Shown here piece after piece: positions 22,891 to 34,088 of a stretch of 64,000 bases of DNA. The position numbers and the translations under genes are program-made. The notes beneath the pieces are model-generated. The model did no database searches. It saw only the letters and a list, made by a program, of their open reading frames with translations, and was not told where the DNA came from. Source of the DNA: Carposina sasakii (taxonomy: Eukaryota; Arthropoda; Insecta; Lepidoptera; Carposinidae); NCBI GenBank assembly GCA_014607495.2, contig CP053175.1, positions 2,356,001 through 2,420,000 on the forward strand, written 5' to 3'. Each line of letters opens with the position of its first letter. Position 1 is the first letter of the stretch.

Positions 22891-23667
22891 TACAGGGTGT
22901 GTGTGACAGCCAGGCAAATAGTGAAATTCTGAACAAGTACCATTGTGTTGAGTTATACGACAATGTTATTACTCGCAGGAAATATATTTTTGATTTGATT
23001 ATCTATCAGTAATCTTTGCTCTCCGCACCAATTGTATCGGGCGATCCTGTGACTAATTATATGGGCTTATTGGTTATATTATATTAGGGCAACATTTTTT
23101 TGAAAACCACCTTTTGCTTAAAATTTTATTTTTAAGTCATTATTTTAGTTCGTTTAATTAGGCCTTATTAAACGAACTAAATTTTATAATATATAATATC
23201 TTGACTAAGATAAATTTATAAAAACACTTCTCCATTAATATAATCCGTTAGGATATGGTTGATCGTTTCATCTTTAAACATTGTGCTGAGGGATTCAACT
23301 TTGTTTGCCGAGATTTGGCTAGTGTATAGCTATCGGGATGAAGAATAACGTTGCCAATATGTAATTTAGAAAAGAGATGGTAAAATTCGTCATCCGAGTA
23401 ATTGACCCGGTGGCTTAGTGGTTATAGCGGCTGGCACGGTTTGCAGCGGTCGTGGGTTCGATTCCCACTCAGGTGAAGAATTTTTTCCATTTTCTTTACT
23501 ATAAAACTATTTTTATAGTATTACTAAACTATTTTTTTCCTGAAAGTATAAAAAAATTTAGGAAAATTTCGAATTTTCTTGCGAAAATATTTAGTGTTTT
23601 CCGCCTCAGAATAATGGTCTGAAGTCATGGTATCAATATTTGCCTTGCTGTCAAAAACACCCTGTAT
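22891..23667. mobile_element. MITE with TACAGGGTG inverted ends, carrying a SINE
   Basis: The left end 'tacagggtgtgtgtgacagc' and right end '...tgctgtcaaaaacaccctgta' are inverted repeats flanked by TA. It is homologous to 32,581-33,056, sharing 'aagtaccattgtgtt' and 'gttattactcgcaggaaat', but about 300 bp longer because extra sequence including a family-3 SINE sits in the middle. Confidence 0.6.
23322..23500 (+). mobile_element. SINE family 3 with internal tRNA-like domain
   Basis: Leader 'atcgggatgaagaataacgt', then 'gacccggtggcttagtggtt', box B 'gtgggttcgattccc' and 'gaattttttccattttcttt'. Plus-strand copy inside the TACAGGGTG element. Confidence 0.7.
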
Positions 23668-24753
23668 ACAAGATGTTTTAAGGTATTAAGGTTCAAAGTT
23701 AAGTTATCGGGTTGCATTTTTTTGTAGTGTAACAAAAAAAATTGTCCCGATTTTTTCGGGAAACTTTAAAATCTCCCGTTAAATAACCAATGCAAACACT
23801 AGAGACCATAAATTCATGCAACAAAAAGTAATTTTGAGATCGCCTAAAAAATGAAAATCATTTCTCAAAATGAAAATCAAAACTTACTTTATTTCATCTA
23901 TAGAGTACCGGGATTGGTGCACCACTCATTCCCACCTCTGTAACTCATGTAAACCAGGATCAACAGAGGCGACCAGAGAAATGCATAACAAAGCATAGAA
24001 AATCCCGGGGGACCTAACTAGCGACTATAAAGCACTAAAACTAATAGAAAAACAGAATGTGAAGTATGAAGATAGGTATGCTTAATATTACATTAAGCAC
24101 TGACAATATTATTATAATTGGAACGGCAGCTTTATGTTACCTATAAGTTACTATGCCAATAATAAGTGTGTATGTATAGGTACCTACGTACCTCTCGTAA
24201 ATGGTGGCATCGAGAAAACAACTGTATATATAATTATATATACTCACTACCCAAGCCGTTATGTACTTACTCACTCCCCAGGTTCAGTACATGCACTACC
24301 TACATTTAATCACCTTACACAAAACTCTTTAAAATTAGCCTAAGTACAGCTGTCTAGGTATAGTAAGAAGGTATGCAAATGAAATACATGCAAGGATTTT
24401 ATAAAAATAAAGAGCATTTATTTCTCAAAATTATATACAAAAATGTTACATTTTATAAGTTTTTGGTCAAACTCTGGCAACTTACAACTTATTTTGTACT
24501 TGCAAAGAGTTTATAAATTATGCATTTTAAATAAATTTTATTTTAGTTGGAACTTTAAGATTTAAATTGATAGGGGGAATTTACAGTACACGCTTTGTAG
24601 TTTTCCGTCATAATATCATAATGATAAAATTAAATAAACTCTTAAAGAATTCATGTTGCAAGCTTAATAAATTTTACTCTCTACTTACTAAAAAATCTTA
24701 ATTCCTCATATCAATGTTAAACTTAGCTCAACTAGAATCAATATAACTACGAG

Positions 24754-27700
24754 TCAGTAGGCGTGGTTTTGGTTTCCATGGTTATGACCACCATGATCCT
24801 GGCTTTTTGAGTAGCCTGAGCGACCCTGGGCGTTAGAATCGTATCCTGAGCGACCCTGGGCATTAGAATCGTAGCCTGAGCGACCCTGGGCATTAGAATC
24901 GTATCCTGATCGACCCTGGGCATCGGAATCTTCATAAGAGATGCGAGGCTTGAATCCACGCTCATCAGCCTCATAGCTTACAGTCTGTGGAAGAAAAAAG
25001 ATAATTATAATATTAAAAATATTTTTATGAAGACAAATTATTCTTAATTACCAAATAACCTGGTAAAATGCCATGAAATATCATTGATTTTTTGAATATG
25101 CCAGTTAAAATGATATGAGTAATGATATGAAATAATGATGACTAATGGTTTCGAACGTTTCGAAGACAGAATTTTCAGTTAAAAGCCAGCCCAAGTAGCA
25201 TGACCTGCGAAATACGATATGATAAACCGATTTATCGACATTAAGCCTGTCAAAATACGATAAATATAGCCGCCATCTTTAATTTTAAGAGACGATACGA
25301 TATCCACGATGCGTGGTCATGCTATGGGAGCATAAGCATAGTACGTAATTGTGAAGTAAACAATAAAAGGAAAAATATGTGATTTTGACAGCCCGTAAAC
25401 GGTGAGATTTCGGCGCGATAAATAAAGAGCAAAACACATTTTCCCACGTAGACTACAAGACCACGAGACGGCTTAAAATTAAATTACATACGAAATGTCG
25501 TGGTCGCGTCGCATCAGTAATTTTACTTTCCATAAACGCTATGGAACCAGCAGGACCGATAACTTAAAGAGCTGGTAGCTGACTGGATGGCAAAAACTGG
25601 AGATCGAGCCTTGTGGCATGCTCTGGGGCAGGCCTACGTCCAGCAGTGGACTGCAATAGACTGACGAGAGAATGAATCTAAAAAAATCATGTTTAGACGT
25701 CCATTCTCACCTGTTTTCTCCCATCAGGAAGCACAACATGGTACTCCCCCTCAGCCCTCTCCTCCTGCCGTTCCTCATGATGGCCAAAGTCGGTACCCTC
25801 CTGATAGTCATTGACCATGTACCCAAAGTTGTAGTTAGCCGGCTCCTGGGTGCAGAATATAGTATAAGTACTTTTATAATTTATAAAAATTAATTTTATT
25901 GAGAATGAAACAACCAAAAAAGCATCGAAAAATTTTGGAAACTTTTTCAGACTTAAACTTTTGAGATTTAGTTTAGATTTACTTCATATATTTAGTCAGG
26001 TATAACAGTCAAGACAAGAAAGTTTTCTTGTACTGGATGTAATAAAAAGGGCATATTTAGTGAAATGATATGATAATATTCCATTTTGTTACACCCTGTA
26101 AATGCCACATCAGTTGTTTCAAAGGAAACATAATATAATAGGTACTTATACTGATTCTGCTCGTTAAAAAGCCAAATGATTTTATGTCAAATGGATGTTA
26201 ATGTCGAATTCTTGTGATTCAATGGTAATTTGAAATGATTTTATGAGGTGATACGCTGAATGTGAAATGAAACAGGTAACTACGTTCGTCCCAAAGTTTA
26301 CAAACAGAAAACAAATTTACATTAGCAAATAAACAAAAGCTTATATCATTAAAAAATCTTCAAACAATTTAAGATATTTAAAAATTTCACATATTCTTTT
26401 TCACCTATTATAAAAGTTACTTACAGCATTAGCCTGCTCAAGCGCATTCCTGGCTGATACATCATAGCCACTGCTTCCACTTCTGCCAAAGCCTTGAGCA
26501 CTTTCATAACCCTCAGCTCCGAATCTAGCTTGCTGGTTACCATGAGAACCGTGACCAATATTCTTGTCTGATCCGAATTGACGGGTTTGGGCATGAGAAT
26601 GCTGATGATCTTGGCCGTGACTGCCGTGGGTATGAGGGTTGTTTCTGGAAGGTAACGAAGAAAATGGTTAGATTTATTAGCGGTTAGATCGGTGGTTCCC
26701 AAAGTGGTCCAGGTGGACCCCCAGGGGTCCACAGGAGACTCGATGGGGGTCTACGTTGGCGTGAAAAAATGAGGGTTCACATTTAATTTGTATGTGATGT
26801 GGGCCTGTCCAGGGGGTCCACCAGAACCAGATAACTTTTGAAAGGGGTCTATGAGGAATAAAAGTTCAGGAATCCCTAGGTTAGATTCATCACGTGATTT
26901 TTCGAACGCGCGAAATGGAGGCTTCCTATTGGAGCAAACGTGTGCCGAACCTCCATCGATTCGATCCCGATATAATGATACTTTATCTAAAGGTTGTAAA
27001 ATGTACTTACATTTATACTAAATTGGATTATTTGAGGAACTCCATAAGTCAGTTTTATTTTGCGAAATGATTTAATTGCGGAAATGCGCTTTATGAAATC
27101 GCACAAGTCAATGCATTAGGCTCAAAATTAAAAATAAATCGAATTATTATTAAAAATCAGTGACAAGTTGCTAGCCCATCGCCTGAGCGAATGACCCTAA
27201 ATCGTATTTAAATACCGTTCGTTGAGGACTAGTTGACTAACCTGGCAAAAGCGCCAGTTCCTCTCGCTCCAGGTTCCTGACTCCTTGCTGCAATCACTTG
27301 GGGAGCAAAGTCCTGACCCTGGGGAAACCCACTGCCTGATGAGGGAGGCAGATAGCTGGAATTAGGAAAAAGACAACATTATTCTACGCCAAGTAGAGGA
27401 GGCGTGATTTTATGTATATGCGTAACCACCTGCACCCATATGATGAATTTGGTGAGAGCGAGATGTCTCACTTTTAAACGTCAAATCCACAGAGCTAAGT
27501 AATACCCAGACAAGGCAAGTATTTCTACTGGGTGTGTAAAAAGGGATTGCAAACCACTTCTATTAACCCTAATTCATTCAGTCCTGGCTCGAGAACGAGT
27601 GTCTATTCTAATTCTTAAGTCTATTTTTTACATGCAAAGTACATACACTTAGTTTATCTAGTTATTAATAACTCTGTCAATTTGACGTTTAAAAGTGAGA

Positions 27701-28867
27701 CATCTCGCTCCCAACAAATTCATCATAGCACCGGTATGATTGGGAGCGAGATGTCTCACTTTTAAACGTCAAATTCACAGAGTTATTAATAACTAGATAA
27801 ACTAAGTGTAGCTACCTTTACGATCTCGTAAAATGAATGCTTCTTATGTTATATCAATACAATATTAACTAGATCGAGAAATAATTTATCTAAAAACTGA
27901 ATTACGTAATTGGGTTAATACAGAAAAAGAACCTATCTCTAAAACATATTTACAAATAGAAAATTGCCTGCAACTCCTCCACCGCTGGCAACGTGGCCAA
28001 AAGGCTGGCAGCATTTCCCCGCTGGATGGCGAGGCTAATTCTAAGCACTTATATACTTACACATTGTAAATATATTTTAATTTATTTTTTTAACAGCGTA
28101 CATAAAAGAAAGTAGGCACGTTGGCAAATTAGGCTTCTATAAGTTACCTAAGTTAAAATAGGTTCTATGATGATTTCCTAGATAATATAGTTTTGTACTC
28201 GTATGTTAGTTAAATATGGTTTTCAATCTTACCTATTCGATGGTGGAGGCTCAGCAAAGGCGAATGCCACAAGAAGAACTGCTGCTATGATGGTCTGCAA
28301 AAAAAATAATGGTACACATGAATAACAAAGAGGGTACCTGCAGTAAAAAAAGTAACATAATAAGAAAATTCTTTATAATTCATGTCATATATTTACGATA
28401 ATATTAGGTTATGAACCTAGTATATAAATTTATTTGAGAACATTTATTAGTGTAAATAATCTATAATATAAAAATGAATCGCTGATTGTGTTGCTAAGCG
28501 CAGACCTCGAGAACGGCTGAACCGATTTCGCTGATTCTTTATCAGAATATTCTTTGAAGTATGATGATGGTTCTTACGGAAAGAATAATTTAAAAAATTG
28601 CTCTTTCCACTTTTCTATACCGGCGGTCCACGACTTTGTCTACGTGAAAGGTAGGGCGGACCCTAGTGACTTAATACAAATTGTTTCAATTTATTGTGAA
28701 AATATAATAAACAAATATTGTAATCGAAACACTAAACTATCCCAAGAAATGTTTATAAGTAATATTTTTACTTGTAATTACTAGTAATGTATCAAATATA
28801 CTTAGTTTAAAAAAGTTATTTTGAAAACAAAAACTGTAACACGACACGTTACAAAACCGACCTTCAT
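24754..28867 (-). CDS. RR-type cuticular protein, 255 aa
   Basis: A structural protein of the chitinous cuticle. The exons are 28862-28867 (ATG AAG), 28233-28294, 27242-27355, 26425-26644, 25711-25845 and 24754-24984; all junctions keep phase, total 768 nt. The signal peptide is MKTIIAAVLLVAFAFA. A His/Gly/Gln-rich linker in exon 4 (NNPHTHGSHGQDHQH) precedes the RR chitin-binding domain, which is split between exons 5 and 6: ANYNFGYMVND, GTDFGHHEERQEE, GEYHVVLPDGRKQ, then TVSYEADERGFKPRISYE. The tail has four exact 10-residue repeats DS(N/D)AQGRSGY and ends in SKSQDHGGHNHGNQNHAY. The RR domain is closely related to that of the neighbouring 34,089 gene, including the intron position after DGRKQ. 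The first donor (GTCGGT) is weak. Introns contain a MITE, a large inverted repeat and a Helitron-like fragment. Confidence 0.88.
24811..24930 (-). repeat. Four in-frame 30-bp coding repeats
   Basis: Exactly four 30-bp units encoding DS(D/N)AQGRSGY. The units differ only at a few, mostly silent, positions, so they are a recent tandem expansion in the C-terminal tail of the RR protein. Confidence 0.9.
26690..26878 (-). mobile_element. hAT MITE (CAGTGGTTCCC family)
   Basis: The left end 'cggtggttcccaaagtggtc' and right end '...aatccctA' are flanked by the perfect 8-bp duplication ggttagat (26682-26689, 26879-26886). 189 bp, in intron 3 of the RR gene. Sister copies: 30,828, 38,362, 55,580. Confidence 0.85.
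27644..27810. repeat. Long inverted repeat with 70-bp arms
   Basis: The arms 27644-27713 and 27741-27810 are near-perfect reverse complements (words 'acacttagtttatctagtta' and 'gcgagatgtctcacttttaa') with a 27-nt spacer. A third, partial copy of the core lies at about 27,447-27,497. It is inside intron 2 of the RR gene, so the pre-mRNA could form a long hairpin. Confidence 0.8.
28455..28665 (+). repeat. Helitron-like fragment in intron 1
   Basis: Starts 'aatctataatataaaaatga', contains 'gaacggctgaaccgatttcg' and ends in 'ccacgactttgtctacgtga'. It resembles 2,523-2,710 and, weakly, the TC...CTAG elements. Ends not resolved. Confidence 0.4.
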
Positions 28868-28911
28868 TATGTACTGACAATGGTACCAAATGACACAGAT
28901 GTACTAAATGA

Positions 28912-28948
28912 AACTGATGCCTTGGTCGTAATTGAGACATCTTTTATA
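28912..28948 (-). promoter_or_regulatory. TATA box and initiator of the RR gene
   Basis: On the minus strand, TATAAAAG (28948-28941) and the initiator TCAGTT (28917-28912) with A+1 at 28915, 33 bp apart. The start codon is at 28867, leaving a leader of about 48 nt. Confidence 0.7.
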
Positions 28949-29904
28949 CCAGCTCAAAAGCATAGGTAGGGGTTGAAAAATGGTCTCGTCACTCATTTGT
29001 CACATAATAGAGCTTTCAAGGTACGGATGTGTGGATAGAGGTGTCGTTGAGTGGCTTTAGCACTAAAGATTTTGATATGTGTGATAAAAGCTTTAATGTA
29101 GGCTTAGGTGTAACAAGTTTGAATGTCAAAGAAGTTTGTATAGTAATTGCAATATCTATAAACAGCGATTTGACTTTAGCATGATATTTAACGATAGTGC
29201 TAAATGGAATCTTCCTATTGGTTGCAATATTAGCGAACTTAACTGTCGCTCGTAAATTTTTTATGTACCTTGTCTGAGCCTTGTATGCCCTAATGTTTTA
29301 GGACATTGAAAAATATGAAGCTCAAAGTAAACAGGTGATTTTAAACTCGCTTTGTGTTGATGCGCCTTTGAGAATACAGCAGGCATGTAAGATATGTGTT
29401 ATTTTTAGAATAAATATGTATGTTTTATTCAAGAGGATAAAAATTTATAATAATGCATATACTAAAAAAGTTTATTATCACAGCATCATTTTTACTGCAT
29501 AAGTAAATCTTTCCTTCTCTGTCATAAGTTCTCAACTAAACGTATAAAGAGATAAAACATATAGTTTTTTTTATTCATATACTTCACCAAAATAAATGTA
29601 GAATAACGTTCTACAAAGGTAAACATTGATCGCTTAAAAACGCGTCGGAAAACTTTATAGACACTCCAAACCTGTCGACTCCATCGTATTCTCTGTCGCA
29701 AGTCACATGTACCAACGTCAGTGCCATCAGCTGCTTCCTCGTGACCTTACTCTGATGACGAGGATGGGATGAACGGTATAATAGGTATGAAGATTACACG
29801 CAGTCATAACCCATGGTCATGGAGTCTCGTCTTATGTTTAGTGGCCAATTGATATAGGTTAAGATATATATAATATCAGGATCCTTTGACAATGTAATGT
29901 AATA

Positions 29905-30012
29905 TGCCTCCCATGTTGACAATATAGTCCGAAAATCACACTGCGGAAAACCCTCATACGAAGTAGCATTGTGGCGTGCCCTGAAGGAGACCTACATCCA
30001 GCAGTGGACTGA
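29905..30012 (+). mobile_element. SINE family 1, diverged fragment
   Basis: Carries 'cctcccatgttgacaatata', 'ttgtggcgtgccctgaagga' and 'cagcagtggact' with an internal deletion. Confidence 0.6.
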
Positions 30013-30827
30013 TGTAGGGTGTTTTTTCGTTGCCACTTAACGAAGGGTGTGTACTCTATTAATCAAATAAAGTTTATGCCAAAAAGAATGCTGGGAAACG
30101 ATGTAATTTTTTTAAATATATATTTTCTAGTTAAATATATATTTTCTAGTTCGGGCAAAATTTAATAGTGTACCTCTGAGTTTATTGTATAGTCACCGCT
30201 TGACGTCTATGCTTACGTCTACGCATACGCATTCTGCCCGTGCCTATACAGTTCCATACATTACAACTCAGAGATACGTATACGTCTACGCTTTCATCCG
30301 TGACAAAGTCTTGCTACACGCGTAAATGTGCATTTATGCAGAAAAACACAGTCTATTTACTCAACTTTGGACCTTAATATCCTGGGAACCAGACACTTCC
30401 ATGGAGAAAAATGATCGTGATGATGAGGAGATTCCGTAGTTTTCGGGAACGTTGACGACTAAAAACATCCTGTATACAATGTAACGTCGTCGGTCGTTGG
30501 CAACGACCTTCGTGTGATCTTGCAGTTTTGCCTAATTTATTTTAGGAGCACAGCTGTACTCGTATATATGTATGTATGTAATAATAAAAGAAAAAATTGT
30601 AGGTATCTTTAATTGAAATAACTTTATCCTAACAAAAACATTTGCTTAGAAAACATTACCAATCCTCGCACTATTAAAAACTTATAAGATCTCATGTAGA
30701 GAACCAATGCTTCTAACTACACGCCCTAACTACAAGACCTAACTTCACAAGTTTGTGTCTAGAGTTCTACACCTTAGTCAAAATGTGTTGTTGGTGACCT
30801 TGCGCTTTGTTTTTGGTTCATCTAGGC

Positions 30828-31013
30828 CAGAGTTTCCCAAACTTTTTTTCCTCATAGACCCCTTTCAAAAGTTAACCGTTTCTGGTGGACCCCCTACAGG
30901 CCTATACCACATACAAATTAATTGTAAACCCCATTTTTTTACGCCAACGTAGACCCCCATTGAGTCTCCTATGGACCCCTGGGGGTCCACCTAGACCACT
31001 TTGGGAACCACTG
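30828..31013 (+). mobile_element. hAT MITE (CAGTGGTTCCC family)
   Basis: Left end 'cagagtttcccaaacttttt', right end 'ctttgggaaccactg', perfect 8-bp duplication atctaggc (30820-30827, 31014-31021). 186 bp. Confidence 0.87.
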
Positions 31014-32089
31014 ATCTAGGCGGAGCACTATTAAGCCCCCAGGGGGCAATTCTCCAAAAAATTTGAGCCGAAACGCAACCACTAACGAACCGTTGACGAA
31101 ACGCGATACGAAGCAATATTTACTTACCGCTGGAGTATTAAAGTATATTTTAGAATGCCGTAGTCATGAGAATGACAGAACAAAATCATATATCTGTCTC
31201 GTACTGAAATGTGTCTAATTACGTCACCGAAAAGTAATTATTGCTTTGTTATTATTGCTAAGCATCTACAACGGTTCCGTTTCGGCTTCGTTCCAACTCG
31301 AGACTTTTCGAGAATTGGGCCTATACACACCAATCTAAATTTTTCATAGAAAAGACATCAACGGGGTGCCATAGATAACAAATTAACTGGCCTGATTTTT
31401 TAATCTTCATCTCGACATCTCCAGTGCTTAATATCTAAATATTCCTAAGATTCAGGTAATATTGAGGTCCTGTGCTGATGCAGGGCTGCATTGAAAAATA
31501 TTCGCAAATCAGGGGGCGTTCTCTCAGGTGATGAGCTAGCAAGTTGCCACTGATCTTTTTTCATCTTGGCTCGCTATGGTACCTAAACATGGGATCTCTT
31601 TCATGATCTTACAATTCTGGCTATCCCAATTTTGAAAAGACTTGCTTTATTATGGTTTTATTTGGTAGAGTTGCGATTTTCTTTTTTAAATTTTAGCTAG
31701 CGAGTAGACGCTTGCAATGTCATTTCGAACGGAATATGAGGATTATTGTATAGAGTATTTATAATAGTAACGGTGTTACTGAACCGAGTTTAAAGTTGAC
31801 AGCAAAAGGTATGGAATATTAGTCTAATTTAGGTAATTTTTAGCTTAAACAATGTTTAAACTCTCTTGTAAGACAACGCTTAAGCACCTGAATACCTATA
31901 CATTAATTTATTATTACTTAGCTGTTCGTAAAGATTGCTTCTTAATATTGTCAAGGCGTTAAGAACCTATTCAATCCTTCTAGAAATATAAATTCTTAGA
32001 AGAACTTTTCGCTTCATAAAATGATGGTCTAATGTCAGTCTTTGAATTTTGTTAGTACTGTCACTTACAGCCTGTAGGTAGTATCGTCT

Positions 32090-32341
32090 CGTCTTCAGCC
32101 TATTGCAGTCCACTGCTGGACGTAGGCCTCCCCCAGGGCATGCCACAGGGCTATTGCATAGGAGGGTTTGTCCATAGTTACCACGCTGGGCAGGCGGGTT
32201 GGTGACCGCAGTGTGATTTTCGGACTATGTTGTCAACACGGGAGGCGCTGCTGCCCACTTCCCGGGAACCCTTAATCGCCTCGTACGACACCCACGGATG
32301 GGGTGGTACAAACTCTACTCTGCCAGCACCACGCGGCTAAT
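32090..32341 (-). mobile_element. SINE family 1, nearly full length
   Basis: The minus strand reads from the 'gccgcgtggtgctggcagag' head to the LINE-like tail 'ggcctacgtccagcagtgga' and 'ctgcaataggctgaagacga'. About 250 bp. Confidence 0.75.
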
Positions 32342-32580
32342 GTAGGTAGTACATAAAGTTACAATGATAGTCATGATAATCCTGCAAATACTGAAATCTG
32401 AAGCACTCAACATTTTCACAAAAGAATTCCAAATTTTATGTGCTTCCATTTTTTTTAATTATCAATTTCTTCTGCATGTTAATGCATTGTAAGAAGTGTG
32501 TATATTATATCTCTTGAAATGTTATTATATTTCACCGTACATACCTATGTGAGATTGAATGAAAATTAAAGCTAAAGATA

Positions 32581-33056
32581 TACAGGGTGACAGCCAGACA
32601 AATACTGAAATGCTGAACAAGTACCATTGTGTTAAGTTATACGACAGTGTTATTACTCGCAGGAAATGTATTTTTGATTCGATCATCAGTAATCTTTGCT
32701 CTCCGCGCCAATTGTATCGAACTATCCTGTGAGTAATTAAATGGGCTTATTGGATATTGTGTGATACATTGCTGTTTTTGGATCACTTGTGTGTGACTCT
32801 CCATTAGGGTTGAACAGTTATTTGAACTTTTTTGGGGGAAATTTTTTTCTGAAAAACATCTTTTGGTTAAAATTTTATTTTCAAGCAATTATCTAAGGCC
32901 TAATTAAATGGACTCAATTTTTCCTCCTGAAAATATGAAAAAAAATGACGGAAAGTTTTGGAATTTTCCTGCGAAAATTTTCAGCGTTTTCCGCCTCAGA
33001 ATCATGATTTGAAATCATGGTATTAATATTTGCCTGGCTGTCACCCACACCCTGTA
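32581..33056. mobile_element. MITE with TACAGGGTG inverted ends
   Basis: Left end 'tacagggtgacagccagaca', right end '...gctgtcacccacaccctgta', flanked by TA on both sides. About 476 bp, no coding capacity. It is the shorter sister of 22,891-23,667. Confidence 0.65.
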
Positions 33057-33688
33057 TAGTCGTAAGCTGTAGGATCTAACACAGCCGTGTATAAGGTACG
33101 TGTTTGTATGACTGTACCTATGAAATGACTGTAGTTATGAAAGTTACAGAATTAAGAGGCTGAAGAAAAGACCTCGCAAATTAGTAAGTTTAAAATTTAT
33201 AAAAGTGTGCACAGAGTTATTTTCTTAGCTAGGTGCTTGTTTTTTAAATTATGCAAGATTCGAATAAGAAACATAAAATAAAAATAAAACATATTTTTTA
33301 AAGTTTATTTATCTTTTTATCTAAATACTAAAATATCACTGTACATTATATCAAGCACTTAATCTTATACATTGAGGTATTTTTTTTTTTCATTTTCATT
33401 TTGCTACAAAAAATAATAAATAAATTGAGTATTTCGTTCCGTTTCGTGAGTAAAAGAAAAGACAGCAAATTGTCTAAGATAAATAGTTATAAAAATAAAT
33501 AGCATCTTTTCTTTTACAGTCGTTATTATAATAAAAGCCTTCCCTGATAAGCCTTATTGATGTCAATATTTGAATAGCCATTATCCTTATTTTTACACAA
33601 ATCGAAAACATTTTCACTATCCCCTGAAAGAGTCTATGAAGTAAGTACGAGTATCATATAAAAACAGAATTTTTGCCTTGCTTAAAGA

Positions 33689-34050
33689 TGACCGATTGGT
33701 GTAATTCGTAGTAACCCTGATCGCCGCGCCATAGGTCCCGGGTTCGAATCCCGTTGCAAACATTAAAAATTTTTATTGGTTTTCGGATTAGCAGCTATGT
33801 ATTTATGGTTGCATGCCAGATGCTTGGATCTGGCTTCTCGTTGCGACAGTAGTGTTTTGTGTTCGTGACCATGAGTCGGCAGATCCGAGGGTCAGCGGAG
33901 GGTATATTGCCCGGAGGGCGACTCCTCAATGCAAACATCAATATCATAAATATCGATATTTCGAGTCATGGATGTTTCTATTATGTATTTATATACCGTT
34001 GCCTAGTCACGACACAAGACCTTAAGATCTCAGTGAGGGACTAGGTTACA
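33689..34050 (+). mobile_element. tRNA-derived SINE (family 2)
   Basis: The head 'accgattggtgtaattcgta' and box B 'gggttcgaatcccg' are followed by a diverged body with the family words 'gagtcatggatgtttctatt' and 'cacgacacaagaccttaaga'. It ends only about 40 bp beyond the stop of the resilin-like gene, in antisense orientation. Confidence 0.65.
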
Positions 34051-34088
34051 ACAAGGCTTTCAAGGGATGCGTTATCCAAGGTTGTAGA

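Larger units (their letters stand above)
21782..24753. other. Intergenic, repeat-rich
   Basis: No coding exon is supported. It holds a TACAGGGTG-ended element (22,891-23,667) with a SINE inside it. The 3' untranslated region of the RR gene that ends at 24,754 runs in from the right, with a candidate AATAAA on the minus strand at 24417-24422. Confidence 0.55.
28949..34088. other. Intergenic, repeat-rich
   Basis: No coding exon is supported. Repeats seen are a family-1 SINE tail (29,905-30,012), a foldback-type repeat (about 30,030-30,480) related to 35,934 and 62,488, a hAT MITE (30,828-31,013), SINE copies (32,090; 33,689) and a TACAGGGTG MITE (32,581). Candidate AATAAA signals for the resilin-like gene lie on the minus strand near 33,304. 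Confidence 0.55.

Noticed and set aside
24800..24930. CRISPR-like regular repeats
   Set aside because: The 30-bp units are contiguous coding repeats without spacers, in a eukaryotic gene.
24747..24974. Minus-strand frame with repeated MPRVAQ words
   Set aside because: It is a shifted frame of the DSNAQGRSGY repeats of the RR gene.
33813..34044. Overlapping plus-strand frames near the resilin-like stop codon
   Set aside because: They lie within a SINE.
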